A stretch of 64,000 bases of DNA from the NCBI RefSeq assembly GCF_021440345.1, contig NZ_JAKCNS010000027.1, forward strand, positions 1-64,000. The letters are read 5' to 3'. Every line of letters begins with the position of its first letter. Within the stretch, counting starts at the first letter, position 1. Position numbers and translations under genes: made by a program. Source of the stretch: Kluyvera intermedia (lineage in GTDB: Bacteria; Pseudomonadota; Gammaproteobacteria; Enterobacterales; Enterobacteriaceae). The notes under the pieces are model-generated. The model made no database searches and was not told where the DNA came from. It saw only the letters and a list, made by a program, of their open reading frames with translations. Positions 48,163-60,239 of the stretch are shown one piece after another.

Positions 48163-49554
48163 ATGAATTCGAAAGTTATCCAGCTACAGACCACGCCAGC
48201 CCCGCAGCAGTTTCGCGATGTGCCGCCGGTTTTATTAACCGATGCCACTATGCTTGCGCGCAAAGATAAGCTGCTGGAACGCATGCGCGAAGAACGCTTC
48301 GACGCCCTGGTGATTTATGCCGATAAAGAACATGGCGGCAACTTTGAATACCTGACCGGGTTTATTCCGCGCTTTGAAGAAGGGCTGCTGGTGCTGGATA
48401 AATCCGGCCACGCCACCGCCATTCTCGGCAATGAAAACCTCAAAATGGCGCAGCATTCGCGCCTGCCGGTTGCCCTCAAACACTGCCCGCTGTTTTCCCT
48501 GCCCAACCAGCCGATGGACAACGAAAAGCCGCTGGCCCAGTTGTTCAACGAAACCGGGCTGAGCACCATGTCGAAAATCGGTCTGGTGGGCTGGAAAATG
48601 TTTACCGCCGCACATACCGATAACGCCAAACTCTTCGACCTACCGTGGTTTATTGTCGATGCGGTCAAGAGCAGCACTCACGCGGATCTGGTGAACGCCG
48701 CGCATCTGTTTATCCGCGGTGATAAAGGGGCGAGAACGGTCAACAACGCCAATGAAATCGCCCATTATGAATACGGCGCCAACCTCGCCTCAAACTGTAT
48801 ACTCACCGCGCTGGACGCCGTCACGCCGGGGATTCGTGAAACCGAACTGGGCGCACTGCTGGCCGCCGAAGGGCAGTATCAGACGGTGGTGGCCATTGCC
48901 GCTGCCGGGCAGCGTTTTGAGAAAGCCAACCTTTATCCAACCTATAAACCGGTCGAACGCGGGCAGCCGCTGTCGATGACCACCGGCTTTAAAGGCGGGC
49001 TTTCCAGCCGCACCGGCTTTGTGATTGCCGATGAAAGCGAGCTGCCGGAAAACCAGAAAGATTATTTAGACCGCGTGGCGAAACCTTATTTCGGCGCGGT
49101 CGCCAGCTGGCTGGAGAACATTCAGATTGGGATGCCGGGCGGCGAACTGTACAACCTTATCGAGCGCGTGTTGCCAAAAGAAACCTACGGTTGGCATCTC
49201 AATCCGGGGCACCTGAGCGCCGACGAAGAGTGGATGTCATCGCCGGTCTATCCGGCATCAAGCGAGACGCTCAAAAGCGGAATGATCCTGCAGATCGATA
49301 TTATCCCTTCGGTGCCGGGCTATACCGGGGTGAGTGCCGAGGAGAGCGTGGCGCTGGCGGATGCGGCACTACAGCAGGCGATCGCTCAGGATTATCCGGA
49401 TCTATGGGCGCGGATTGTCACCCGCCGCGCCTACATTCGCGACGTGCTGAAGATTGCCATCAGCGACGATGTGATCCCGTTATCCAACAGCGTGGGGTAT
49501 CTGCGACCGTTTATGCTGGCCAAAGATAAGGCGCTGCTTTGTTCGGTTGAGTGA
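48163..49554 (+). CDS. M24-fold (creatinase/aminopeptidase P-like) protein with altered metal site
   Basis: The 463-residue protein has a creatinase-N-like N-terminal domain (about 35-190) followed by a pita-bread domain. In M24 metallopeptidases two Asp, a His and two Glu bind metals. Here the Asp positions read SMTTGFKGGLSSRTGF (no Asp), the first Glu appears as Asp in GMILQIDIIP, and only the His (NPGHLSADEE) and last Glu (VSAEESV) seem kept. It is therefore probably not a canonical metallo-aminopeptidase; it may be a creatinase-type hydrolase. AGGAGGTGA before the ATG is an ideal ribosome site. E. coli lacks it here. Confidence 0.75.
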   Translation: MNSKVIQLQTTPAPQQFRDVPPVLLTDATMLARKDKLLERMREERFDALVIYADKEHGGNFEYLTGFIPRFEEGLLVLDKSGHATAILGNENLKMAQHSRLPVALKHCPLFSLPNQPMDNEKPLAQLFNETGLSTMSKIGLVGWKMFTAAHTDNAKLFDLPWFIVDAVKSSTHADLVNAAHLFIRGDKGARTVNNANEIAHYEYGANLASNCILTALDAVTPGIRETELGALLAAEGQYQTVVAIAAAGQRFEKANLYPTYKPVERGQPLSMTTGFKGGLSSRTGFVIADESELPENQKDYLDRVAKPYFGAVASWLENIQIGMPGGELYNLIERVLPKETYGWHLNPGHLSADEEWMSSPVYPASSETLKSGMILQIDIIPSVPGYTGVSAEESVALADAALQQAIAQDYPDLWARIVTRRAYIRDVLKIAISDDVIPLSNSVGYLRPFMLAKDKALLCSVE

Positions 49555-49570
49555 TATTCCTGGGGTTGGT

Positions 49571-49655
49571 GTATATGTCGGGTGGCGGCTACGCCTTGCC
49601 CGACATATACAGATCTTTCTGTAGGCCTGATAAGCGTAGCGCCACCAGGCGGCGC
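49571..49655. repeat. Pair of REP-like palindromes (BIME-like)
   Basis: The first unit (49571-49610) has perfect 12-bp arms, GTATATGTCGGG and CCCGACATATAC, around a smaller GGCG/CGCC hairpin. The second (49621-49655) carries GGCCTGATAAGCGTAGCGCC. They follow the M24 gene and may stabilise or end its transcript. Confidence 0.7.
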
Positions 49656-49782
49656 ACGGTGGCTATTTGTCTTATCTTATAGAAACGGCGGAGTTATCCG
49701 GTCAGATGCCTGATGTTCCGCTTGTCTATATCAGGTATGCTCAGAATTCATGGTGTGATCGGTAGCACAGTTTAGGGTTTAA

Positions 49783-50216
<434 letters not shown>

Positions 50217-50217
<1 letters not shown>

Positions 50218-50912
50218 TGCTGCACTATATCTGGTGGTCACTGCCGCTGACCTTAGTCGTTTTTTTTGCCGCCCGTAAGCTGGGTGCGCGTTTTAAAATG
50301 CCGCTGCTGAACCCGCTGCTGGTTTCCATGGTGGTGATTATTCCGTTCCTGATGCTGACAGGCATTCCGTACGATCACTACTTTAAAGGCAGCGAAGTAT
50401 TAAACGATCTGCTGCAACCGGCGGTGGTCGCCCTCGCCTACCCATTGTATGAACAGCTGCACCAGATTCGCGCGCGCTGGAAATCCATCATCACCATCTG
50501 CTTTATCGGTAGCGCGGTGGCGATGATCACCGGTACGTCCGTTGCACTGATGATGGGGGCCTCACCGCAAATCGCCGCCTCTATCTTGCCAAAATCGGTC
50601 ACTACGCCGATTGCCATGGCGGTCAGCGGCAGCATTGGCGGGATCCCAGCCATTAGCGCCGTCTGCGTGATTTATGTCGGGATTCTCGGCGCGGTATTTG
50701 GTCATACGCTGTTGAACCTGATGCGTATAACCACCAAAGCGTCGCGCGGTCTGTCGATGGGGACCGCTTCGCACGCCCTCGGTACCGCCCGCTGCGCCGA
50801 ACTGGACTACCAGGAAGGGGCGTTTAGTTCACTGGCGTTGGTTATCTGCGGCATTATTACTTCGCTGATTGCTCCGTTCCTGTTCCCGGTTATTCTGGCC
50901 GTGATGGGATAA
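50217..50912 (+). CDS. yohK: LrgB-family membrane protein YohK
   Basis: The 231-residue protein has several transmembrane helices and the LrgB features SILPKSVTTPIAMAVS and GTASHALGTARCAELDYQEG. With YohJ it forms an LrgAB-type pair. In E. coli the YohJK pair has been linked to 3-hydroxypropionate/propionate-type export or pyruvate traffic, which I cannot confirm here. Confidence 0.94.
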
Positions 50913-51007
50913 AACGAGACAAATCACACATTTTTAAACGATGTTACATGCGTTGCATTAACAATGAGATATTGATCACTATTTAAGGCGTTCGCGCCCC
51001 GTACACT
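50913..51007 (+). promoter_or_regulatory. cdd promoter with two CRP-like sites
   Basis: TACACT (51002-51007) is a likely -10, giving a start near 51014. TGAGA-N6-TCACT (50965-50980) is centred at -41.5, and a weaker site with TCACA (50913-50928) at about -93.5. These are the spacings known for the CRP/CytR-controlled cdd promoter of E. coli. The region between would hold CytR. Confidence 0.65.
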
Positions 51008-51041
51008 ACGATCCCATTACATTGTTATGAGGCACAACGCC

Positions 51042-51926
<885 letters not shown>

Positions 51927-52097
51927 TCCTCTCCACGCTCACCCGGACGACGCGTGCAAACGCTGACTCCGGGCGTTCTCCCCGGCGCTTCGCCGCAACA
52001 AATGGCGTAATTGTCCAATTTCCCCGCAATTAAACGATGGTTTCTTGCGCTTGCGGGGCGGGTGCAGTAGCCTGATGCCTCTCTCGTCCACTATTGA

Positions 52098-52823
<726 letters not shown>

Positions 52824-52928
52824 TAAAGCATTGAAGCCCGCAGAGCTAATCGCATCGAGATTGAGCTGATGTGTTTACGCATGCTTTACCCTACGCATCC
52901 CGCTCACCAAGCCCTTATTCATAGACGT

Positions 52929-52956
52929 AAAAAAGCCCAGCATCTGCCGGGCTTTT
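52929..52956 (-). terminator. mgl operon terminator
   Basis: AAAAAGCCC and GGGCTTTTT flank a short loop, giving a GC stem with T runs on both strands. It lies just after the mglC stop. Confidence 0.85.
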
Positions 52957-52971
52957 TCTGGCTGCGTTCTG

Positions 52972-53982
52972 TTACTTCTTGCGGGCGTATTTCAATGAAT
53001 CCAGTGCCACAGCGAAGATGATGATCGCGCCTTTGATAATGTACTGCCAGTACGGGTTAACGCCGATATAGGTCAGACCGTAGTTGATAACGGTGAAGAT
53101 GATAACACCGGTCACGACCCCAACAACCGTACCCACGCCGCCGCTAAACGATACGCCGCCGACCACGCAGGCCGCAATCGCATCCAGCTCATACATAAAG
53201 CCGAGGTTGTTGGTTGCCGAGCCTATACGCCCCGCTTCCAGCAGCCCGCCGAAGGCATAGAACACACCGGACAGCGCATAAATCACCAGCAGGTTCAGCG
53301 CCACGTTCACGCCGGAAACTTTCGCCGCTTCCGGGTTGCCGCCGATAGCGAAGATGTTTTTACCAAAGCGCGTTTTGTTCCACAGTACCCAAACGAAGGC
53401 AACGGCAATCAACGCGTAGAAGGTGATGTATGACAGGCGGAAACTGCCCAGCGCAATAAACCCTTGAGCGAACGTCGAGAAGCCGCTGTCGAAGCCGGAA
53501 ATCGGCGATGCACCCACGAAGTCGTAGTACAGGGAGTTGATACCGTAAACGATAATCATGGTACCCAAGGTGGTGATAAATGGCGTCACGTTGAGGTAAG
53601 CAATGATAATGCCGTTAATCAGGCCAATTACCGCGCCAATCGCACAGACAATCAGTACCACCACGAAAATCGGCATCGTGGCCATCTCAGGGAATACCTT
53701 GTTGGCGTTCTCCATGGATTGCAACAGCGTCGCCGCGATAACCGCCGCCAGGCCAACCTGACGACCAGCAGACAGGTCGGTACCCTGGGTGACAATCAGA
53801 CCCGCGACGCCCAACGCGATAATAATACGTACAGAAGACTGGGTCAGGATGTTACTGAGGTTCAACAAACTTAAGAAAGTCGGGTCCTGGATAATAATAA
53901 TAGCCAGCAGAACCAAAAGAACGACGTAGATGCCGCCATCCTTCAGATAACTCAGAAAGCTTTTTTTATTTAATGTACTCAT
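52972..53982 (-). CDS. mglC: Galactose/methyl-galactoside ABC transporter permease MglC
   Basis: The 336-residue membrane protein has about ten helices and is nearly identical to E. coli MglC (SSVRIIIALGVAGLIVTQGTDL, AIAACVVGGVSFSGGVGTV). It forms the homodimeric channel of the MglABC importer. It is the last gene of mglBAC, 15 bp after mglA. In E. coli preTA lies beyond it; here sanA follows on the other strand. Confidence 0.97.
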   Translation of the reverse strand: MSTLNKKSFLSYLKDGGIYVVLLVLLAIIIIQDPTFLSLLNLSNILTQSSVRIIIALGVAGLIVTQGTDLSAGRQVGLAAVIAATLLQSMENANKVFPEMATMPIFVVVLIVCAIGAVIGLINGIIIAYLNVTPFITTLGTMIIVYGINSLYYDFVGASPISGFDSGFSTFAQGFIALGSFRLSYITFYALIAVAFVWVLWNKTRFGKNIFAIGGNPEAAKVSGVNVALNLLVIYALSGVFYAFGGLLEAGRIGSATNNLGFMYELDAIAACVVGGVSFSGGVGTVVGVVTGVIIFTVINYGLTYIGVNPYWQYIIKGAIIIFAVALDSLKYARKK

Positions 53983-53997
53983 GTCGAGCCCCTGCGA

Positions 53998-55518
53998 TTA
54001 AAGATGCAATGACGCAAGACGGAGAATTTCGTTTTGCGTTGTTGTTTTCGTTTCGACAATTCCAGCAACCAGGCCATTACTCATGACAAGGATGCGGTCG
54101 GTAATTCCCAGCAGCTCAGGCATTTCGGAAGAAATAATAATAATCCCTTTATCTTTCTTCGCTAGCTCAGCGATTAATTGATAAATTTCAAACTTTGCCC
54201 CAACGTCGATACCGCGCGTCGGCTCATCGAGCATTAAAATTTCAGGTTGGGTTAACAGCCAGCGACCGATAATAACCTTTTGCTGGTTACCGCCCGATAA
54301 AGAACCAATCTGCGTGTGGTGCCCTGGCGTTTTAACACGCATAGAGTCAATAACCCATTGGGTATCGCTCTTCATGCGGGAAGTATCCAATAACCCCACT
54401 TTATTTTTATAATTCTTGATATTAGATATTAACGAGTTAAAGCCAATATCAAGGTAGGCATAGATACCGGTAGAGCGACGCTCTTCCGTCACCAGCGCAA
54501 AGCCGTTATTGATGGCTTCGTTGGCGTTATGGTTATTAATTTTCTTGCCATGTAGCGTAATGGTGCCGCCCGATTTTTCGCGCACGCCAAACAACGTCTC
54601 GACGATATCGGTACGTTTCGCCCCCACCAGCCCAGCAATACCAAGGATTTCGCCCTTACGCAGCTGGAACGAGATGTCACGGATTGATGGCTGGCGCAGT
54701 GAAGTCAGATGCTGGACATCAAGAATCACTTCACCCGGCGTGTTCTGCCGGTCCGGGAAACGCTGGTTCAACGAACGTCCCACCATCATGGCGATAATCT
54801 TGTCCATATCCAGCCCTTCCAGCGGCTGGGTGGCAATCCACTGCCCATCGCGCAGAACGGTAATTTCATCACACAGCTGGAAGATCTCTTCCATTTTGTG
54901 CGAGATATAGACGATGCCGCAGCCACGATCTTTCAACTTCCGAATAATGGTGAACAGATGGTTCACCTCTTTTTCCGTCAGCGACGAGGTCGGTTCATCC
55001 ATAATCACGATTTTCGCGTTATAGGAGAAGGCCTTGGCGATTTCAATCATTTGCATCTGCGAAACCGATAAGGTGCCCACGCGAGCGCGCGGATCGATAT
55101 CAATATCCAGCTCATCAAAGATGGCTTTAGTATCGCGATACATTTTGTCCTGATCGACAAACATGCCTTTAGTGGGATAACGACCCAGCCACATGTTGTC
55201 CATTACCGAACGTTGTAATACCAGGTTAAGTTCCTGGTGAACCATTGAGATTCCATTTTCCAGCGCTTCTTTTGCTGAATGGAAATCAATTTCTTTACCC
55301 TGAAATAAAATACTGCCGGAATCTTTTTGGTAGATGCCAAATAGACATTTTAATAACGTTGATTTGCCCGCGCCGTTCTCACCCATTAATGCATGGATAG
55401 AGTGCGGACGAACTTTCAGGTTAACATTATCGAGTGCTTTTACGCCCGGAAATGACTTGTCGATCTGGCTCATTTCCAACAAGAATTCACCAGACGGCTC
55501 TCTATTATTGTTGTCCAT
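53998..55518 (-). CDS. mglA: Galactose/methyl-galactoside ABC transporter ATPase MglA
   Basis: The 506-residue protein is a tandem ABC ATPase of the sugar CUT2 type. The first domain has Walker [10 protein letters not shown] (46-54), signature [14 protein letters not shown] and Walker B IVIMDEP. The second has a degenerate P-loop (GLVGAKRTD), [15 protein letters not shown] and [16 protein letters not shown]. The start at 55518 gives the E. coli length. It energises uptake of galactose and methyl-beta-galactoside. Confidence 0.97.
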   Translation of the reverse strand: MDNNNREPSGEFLLEMSQIDKSFPGVKALDNVNLKVRPHSIHALMGENGAGKSTLLKCLFGIYQKDSGSILFQGKEIDFHSAKEALENGISMVHQELNLVLQRSVMDNMWLGRYPTKGMFVDQDKMYRDTKAIFDELDIDIDPRARVGTLSVSQMQMIEIAKAFSYNAKIVIMDEPTSSLTEKEVNHLFTIIRKLKDRGCGIVYISHKMEEIFQLCDEITVLRDGQWIATQPLEGLDMDKIIAMMVGRSLNQRFPDRQNTPGEVILDVQHLTSLRQPSIRDISFQLRKGEILGIAGLVGAKRTDIVETLFGVREKSGGTITLHGKKINNHNANEAINNGFALVTEERRSTGIYAYLDIGFNSLISNIKNYKNKVGLLDTSRMKSDTQWVIDSMRVKTPGHHTQIGSLSGGNQQKVIIGRWLLTQPEILMLDEPTRGIDVGAKFEIYQLIAELAKKDKGIIIISSEMPELLGITDRILVMSNGLVAGIVETKTTTQNEILRLASLHL

Positions 55519-55554
55519 AATTGTACCTGGCTGCGATATATCTGCGTCAGTATT

Positions 55555-55582
55555 TATATGGCGCACCAAAGTGCGCCATATA
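55555..55582 (-). terminator. Intercistronic hairpin between mglB and mglA
   Basis: TATATGGCGCAC and GTGCGCCATATA form a perfect 12-bp stem with a four-base loop, between the mglB stop (55593) and the mglA start (55518). It lacks a U run. Such structures protect the upstream mRNA and give the binding protein its excess over the membrane components. Confidence 0.8.
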
Positions 55583-55592
55583 TAATTAAAGA

Positions 55593-56591
55593 TTACTTAC
55601 CGGTAAATTCGCTAAGGTTGTCTTTATCTACGCCAACGTAAGGTACGCGGACGATTTTGTTCTCAATTTTCCACTTGGTGCCGTCAGCCGCGCCTTTACC
55701 TTCAGCGAGGTTTTTCGCCAGATCAAAGGTCGCTTTCGCCTGGTTGTTAGCATCGTTCAGCACGGTACCGGCCATTGCGCCAGATTTCACCAGTGACAGT
55801 GCTTCTGGCAGGGCATCAACACCGAAGACTGGAATCGATGATTTGTTGTGTGCTTTCAGCGCTTCAACCGCACCCATTGCCATCGCATCGTTGTTCGCGA
55901 TCACCACTTCAATTTTGTTAGCGTTCGGGCCAGACAGCCATGCATCCATCTTGTCTTTTGCCTGAGCGGTATCCCACATCGCGGTATCCAGCGCCAGCTG
56001 CTGGGTTTTCAGACCCTTGTCATTCAGCTCTTTGATAACGTAGGTGGTACGTGCTTCAGCATCCGGGTGGCCTGGTTCGCCTTTCAGCAGAACGAACTGT
56101 ACCTGACCGTCTTTGTTCAGATCCCAATTCGGGTTCGCCGCCCAGTGTTTAGCAATCAGATCGCCCTGGATGATACCGGACTCTTTAGAGTCGGTACCGA
56201 CGTAGAAGGCTTTGTCGTAGCTATCCAGCGCTTTACGAGAAGGTTCTTTGTTGAAGAAGACGATTGGCACGTTCTGGCTGCGCGCTTTTTCAATCACTGT
56301 GCCCGCCGCTGCCGGGTCAACCAGGTTAATCGCCAGCGCTTTCACGCCTTTTGCCAGCAGCACGTCAATCTGGTCGTTCTGTTTGGACTGGTCGTTCTGG
56401 GAGTCGTTCATCAGCAACTGCACGTCAGGGGCAGCTTTGCCGTCTTTTTCGATAGCTTTGCGCACAACGGACATAAAGTTATCGTCGTATTTATAGATCG
56501 TCACACCAATACGGGTATCGGCTGCGTGCGCTGCGGCACCGAAAAACATGCTGGCCATCAGGGCAGACAGGGTTAACACCTTCTTATTCAT
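55593..56591 (-). CDS. mglB: D-galactose/D-glucose-binding periplasmic protein MglB
   Basis: The 332-residue binding protein has a signal peptide ending [10 protein letters not shown] (residue 23). The sugar-binding and calcium-binding segments match E. coli MglB, including the EF-hand-like DLNKDGQVQ. It delivers galactose or glucose to MglAC and to the Trg chemoreceptor. It is the first gene of mglBAC. Confidence 0.97.
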   Translation of the reverse strand: MNKKVLTLSALMASMFFGAAAHAADTRIGVTIYKYDDNFMSVVRKAIEKDGKAAPDVQLLMNDSQNDQSKQNDQIDVLLAKGVKALAINLVDPAAAGTVIEKARSQNVPIVFFNKEPSRKALDSYDKAFYVGTDSKESGIIQGDLIAKHWAANPNWDLNKDGQVQFVLLKGEPGHPDAEARTTYVIKELNDKGLKTQQLALDTAMWDTAQAKDKMDAWLSGPNANKIEVVIANNDAMAMGAVEALKAHNKSSIPVFGVDALPEALSLVKSGAMAGTVLNDANNQAKATFDLAKNLAEGKGAADGTKWKIENKIVRVPYVGVDKDNLSEFTGK

Positions 56592-56753
56592 GGTATCTCC
56601 GGTTTTATTATGCAGGGTAGTTCAGATGATAATAGTCGGCAGGCAACGTTAATAAGATGTTACTGCGCGACGAAATTCACTGATAAAAATTTGTTCTTCC
56701 GTGTTGAGTCACGATCCCGGTTACGCTTTAATCTGTGTTTAAGGCTGAAACGC

Positions 56754-56869
56754 ATTATAAAAAGTGATTAATCACCGTTACATCATGTTTCAATCGAATA
56801 AACGCTGCCATCATAGTCATCGCAATGTTAACAATCTGTGAATTTAATCACAGATTGAAAACGGTTACA
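56754..56869 (-). promoter_or_regulatory. mgl promoter region: CRP site, gal operator and -10
   Basis: TGTGA-N6-TCACA (56837-56852) is a perfect CRP site. Beside it, TGTAACCGTTTTCA (minus strand, 56856-56869) matches the GalR/GalS operator. A TATAAT on the minus strand (56754-56759) is a -10 candidate. It is about 90 bp from the perfect CRP site, so the true start, or a second CRP site near 56790, may differ. GalS and CRP control of mgl is established in E. coli. Confidence 0.75.
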
Positions 56870-56882
56870 TCGAGTGAACGTG

Positions 56883-57905
56883 TTACTTCGTGATGGGATG
56901 CACAAATTGCCGTTGAGCCACCGAATGGCGTCGAACCAGCGTCGGCATAAAACAGTGAGTTGCCTCACTATCTAGCTTTCCTGCCGCCCCAAGAAGCGCC
57001 AGTTCCGTCGCCTGTTTTGCCATAGAAACAATCGGGTAGCGGATGGTCGTGAGTTGAGGATCGGTATAGCGAGCGATGGGAATATCATCGAAGCCGATAA
57101 CCGAGACCTGCTGCGGCACGGCAATTCCGTTGTCTTTTAATGCGCTGAGCGCCCCGGCGGCCATGTTATCGTTGTAGGCAAATACGGCGGTCAGCCCGGC
57201 ATTGCGCCCGAGCAGTTCGACCATAGCCGCTTCCCCCCCGGGCATGTCCGGCGTGCCGGTCCCGACCCAACTTTCCGGCGCCACGATGCCCTGTTCCTGC
57301 AAGGCGCGCGTCCACCCTTCCCGCCGCAGCGTGTCATCTTCAATATTATGACTGGAGGCAAGATAGCCGATTCGCTGATGCCCATGATTGAGCAGCATAC
57401 GCGTACCCATCAGCGCACCGCTGACGTTATCAAGACATACGCAACGATGGGCGTAGCCCGGCACGACGCGGTTAATCAATACCATGCCCGACATATGGGT
57501 CATAAACTCACTCAACTCGCGGTCGCTTAAGGCTTTCGAGTGAACGATGAGTGCGCTGCATCGTTGGCGAATCAACACTTCAATGGCGTGGCGCTCTTTT
57601 TCTGCCTCATGGTAGCTGTTACCGATAAGCACATACTTTTGATGCTGCTGAGCCACCATATCCACGGCTTTCACCAGCGCGCCAAAAAAGGCATCAGACA
57701 CATCCATCACCACCACGCCAATGGTGTCGCTGACCTGGGTCGCCAGCGCCTGAGCGTTTGCATTGGGACGATACCCCAATGAAGAAACCGCTTTCATCAC
57801 GGCATCACGGGTATCCTGACTGACCAACGCGCTGTTGTTCAGCACGCGGGACACGGTGGCAACGGAAACGCCGGCCTGGCGGGCGACATCACGAATGGTG
57901 ATCAT
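56883..57905 (-). CDS. galS: mgl operon repressor/isorepressor GalS
   Basis: The 340-residue LacI-family regulator has its HTH at the N-terminus ([20 protein letters not shown]) and a sugar-binding core nearly the same as E. coli GalS ([20 protein letters not shown]). It binds galactose or fucose and represses mgl and itself. ATG 57905 gives the E. coli start MITIRDV; a GTG two codons upstream (57911) is possible. It is slightly shorter than the 346-residue E. coli protein at the C-terminus. Confidence 0.95.
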   Translation of the reverse strand: MITIRDVARQAGVSVATVSRVLNNSALVSQDTRDAVMKAVSSLGYRPNANAQALATQVSDTIGVVVMDVSDAFFGALVKAVDMVAQQHQKYVLIGNSYHEAEKERHAIEVLIRQRCSALIVHSKALSDRELSEFMTHMSGMVLINRVVPGYAHRCVCLDNVSGALMGTRMLLNHGHQRIGYLASSHNIEDDTLRREGWTRALQEQGIVAPESWVGTGTPDMPGGEAAMVELLGRNAGLTAVFAYNDNMAAGALSALKDNGIAVPQQVSVIGFDDIPIARYTDPQLTTIRYPIVSMAKQATELALLGAAGKLDSEATHCFMPTLVRRHSVAQRQFVHPITK

Positions 57906-57996
57906 ACTCACCGTCCGGTAATAAATTGCTGCAGTTCACGATACACCCCCTATGTCCAGCAAGAGCGCTATTTTGGCAGTGTCTAAAGCGCAACTA

Positions 57997-58030
57997 CGTG
58001 AGAGAGGTCACAGGGCTGGAAACGGTTACA
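57997..58030 (-). promoter_or_regulatory. galS control region: CRP site and gal operator
   Basis: CGTGA-N6-TCACA (57997-58012) is a CRP site with 9 of 10 arm bases. TGGAAACGGTTACA (58017-58030) is the gal operator next to it. The same CRP-operator arrangement appears before mglB, as expected for autoregulation. Confidence 0.78.
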
Positions 58031-58061
58031 TCCGTTTTGTTAATGGTTGTGATCTGGATCG

Positions 58062-59219
58062 TTATCTAAATGTGCTGCGGAATGATATCCCTGACGCACG
58101 CGCGGTCAATTGTCGCCACAGCCATTCCACCGGCCCCTGACGAAAATAGCGCAGCCACAGCCACGAGAAAATGAGATTTGCCAGCCAGACCGGTACTACA
58201 AACGCCAGTAGCGTCAGGCGGTCAAAGTCCATAAACAGGCCAAAGTGGTAGAAAATCGTGGTGCAGATAAGCGTTTGTAGCAGGTAGTTGGTGAGCGCCA
58301 TCCGCCCCACGCAAACCACCGCCGTCACCAGCCGGAAACGACTGATTTGCGGCCAGTAGCCATAGGCCAGCGCCGCGTAGCCCAGCGTTTGAATCGGGGC
58401 ACTGATTTCACGTGGAGCCTGAAGCAGGAACGCACACCAGCGGTAATCCCAGTTAAGATGCCACTGCGCAACGACAGCCGGCAGATTAATCATTACGCCC
58501 AACGGGATACAGACCGCCGCACAGCGTCGATAATGACGCAGGCTGAACTGGCCTTTAAGCCAACCGCTGCGCATGAGCGCTGCACCTATCAGCATCATCC
58601 CGGCAAGCTGCCAGCCGTACTGGGCGCCCAGCGCCAGCAGGTTCGCGGAAAGCATATCGGTGCGGTTGCTGATAGCCTCCATACCGCCGTTAAGCTTCCA
58701 GTAGTGTTCATACAGCAGACTGGAGGCATCCGGCACCCAGGAGCGGCTTTGGCCGTTATCGGCAATCATTCCCAGCAGTATCAGTACAGCAACGCCCACG
58801 CCGTAGAGCAGCACACCGGTGTTAAAGAGTGATTTGACATCGCGCGCTTCACGCACCAGTCGCCAACACACCAGGCCCACCAGCGCATAGGCCAGCAGAA
58901 TATCGCCATCCCAGAATAGCAGTCCATGAATAAATCCCAGCAGCGCCAGCAGCGTCAGGCGGCTTTGGATCCAGCGCGCACCGCGCGGCAACAGCAGCTG
59001 CAGTCCAGCGCCAAACAGCAGCGCAAACAGGGTGAGGAATTTGACCTGGGCAAAGACGTCAAGAATGGCCCACGTCCAGGCATCGCGCGAAGTGATATCG
59101 CCATACCAGGCCGGGTTCAGATAGGCCGCCTTCGGCAGGCCGAAGGCGCTAATGTTCAGCAGCAGGATACCGAGTATGGCAACGCCGCGAATAAAATCCA
59201 GCGTGACGTTCCGCTCCAT
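58062..59219 (-). CDS. yeiB: DUF418 inner membrane protein YeiB
   Basis: The 385-residue protein equals E. coli YeiB in length. It has about ten hydrophobic segments, an N-terminal RNVTLDFIRGVAILGILLLN and the C-terminal DUF418 domain with GRMALTNYLLQTLICT and WLRYFRQGPVEWLWR. Function is unknown, possibly acyl or membrane-lipid related by family resemblance to acyltransferase_3. It follows folE by 21 bp on the same strand, forming the folE-yeiB operon of E. coli. Confidence 0.93.
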   Translation of the reverse strand: MERNVTLDFIRGVAILGILLLNISAFGLPKAAYLNPAWYGDITSRDAWTWAILDVFAQVKFLTLFALLFGAGLQLLLPRGARWIQSRLTLLALLGFIHGLLFWDGDILLAYALVGLVCWRLVREARDVKSLFNTGVLLYGVGVAVLILLGMIADNGQSRSWVPDASSLLYEHYWKLNGGMEAISNRTDMLSANLLALGAQYGWQLAGMMLIGAALMRSGWLKGQFSLRHYRRCAAVCIPLGVMINLPAVVAQWHLNWDYRWCAFLLQAPREISAPIQTLGYAALAYGYWPQISRFRLVTAVVCVGRMALTNYLLQTLICTTIFYHFGLFMDFDRLTLLAFVVPVWLANLIFSWLWLRYFRQGPVEWLWRQLTARASGISFRSTFR

Positions 59220-59240
59220 GTACCCTACTCCGTTAACGCA

Positions 59241-59909
59241 TTAGTTGTGGTGACGCACCGCGCGCAAGAATTCCTGGCGGGTATTCTGACTGGACTTGAA
59301 CAGGCCACCCAGCGACGTCGTCGTGGTCGCGCTAGTCGCATCGCGGATGCCGCGTGCTTTCACACAGTAATGCACCGCATCAATAGAAACTGCGACGTTG
59401 TTGGTGCCCAGCAGCGTTTGCAGCGCGGTCAGAATCTGCTGCGTCAAACGTTCCTGAACCTGCGGACGCTGCGCAAAGAACTGCACGATGCGGTTAATTT
59501 TCGACAGACCAATCACCGATTCTTTCGGGATATAGGCCACCGTCGCTTTACCGTCGATGGTCACAAAGTGATGTTCGCAGGTGCTGGTTAGCGTGATATC
59601 ACGCACCGTCACCATCTCATCCACTTTCATCTTGTTTTCGATGACGGTGATTTTCGGGAAGTTGGCATAATCGAGGCCGGAGAAAATCTCATCCACATAC
59701 ATCTTGGCGATGCGACGCGGCGTTTCCATCAGGCTGTCATCACTCAAATCGAGATTTAGCAGCTGCATAATCTCTGTCATATGGCCGGAAATCAGATTCT
59801 TACGGGTTTCATTATCCATTTCGCGCACCGGCGGGCGCAGCGGCGTTTCCAGGCCACGGGCGACCAGCGCTTCATGTACCAGTACCGCTTCTTTACTCAG
59901 TGATGACAT
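59241..59909 (-). CDS. folE: GTP cyclohydrolase I type 1
   Basis: The 222-residue enzyme matches E. coli FolE. The zinc ligands are Cys111 and His114 in TCEHHFVT and the later Cys in HYCVKARGI. It opens the GTP ring to give dihydroneopterin triphosphate, the first step of folate synthesis, as a homodecamer. It is the first gene of the folE-yeiB operon. Confidence 0.97.
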   Translation of the reverse strand: MSSLSKEAVLVHEALVARGLETPLRPPVREMDNETRKNLISGHMTEIMQLLNLDLSDDSLMETPRRIAKMYVDEIFSGLDYANFPKITVIENKMKVDEMVTVRDITLTSTCEHHFVTIDGKATVAYIPKESVIGLSKINRIVQFFAQRPQVQERLTQQILTALQTLLGTNNVAVSIDAVHYCVKARGIRDATSATTTTSLGGLFKSSQNTRQEFLRAVRHHN

Positions 59910-60239
59910 CTTTTCTCTCCTGCAGGTGTGCGCTTTGCTTTATAGGGGCAAAGTTTGTACTCATTGTGCGTGAGGCGACGCACAGAATCCAGTATTCGTA
60001 GTGATAATTATTGCAATCGTTAATATCTGTCAGGCTGAGGTCTCGAGACCATCTGTTCATCGACCGACAACAGCAACTATGGCATGAAGGCGAGCCGCGA
60101 TTAACGCCTCAGATGTAAATGTAAAGTTATCTTTATGATGCAGCATGTGGTGGTAATGCGGAAGTGAAAGTTACTCATCGCCAATGAATTATCTGTATGA
60201 TGGAACGATTAATTCTGACAAAAAACGCGAGGATCACGC
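59910..60239. other. Divergent intergenic region folE/yeiG
   Basis: This 330-base region serves both genes. It contains a -10-like TATAAA for folE (minus strand, 59939-59944) and a perfect 12-base palindrome GGTCTCGAGACC at 60039-60050, plus AT-rich sequence toward yeiG. No coding frame or repeat element was found. MetJ is reported to act on folE in E. coli, but the palindrome is not a good MET box. Confidence 0.5.

Noticed and set aside
60039-60050. MetJ operator before folE
   Set aside because: The palindrome is perfect, but neighbouring 8-mers match the AGACGTCT MET box at only about half of the positions.
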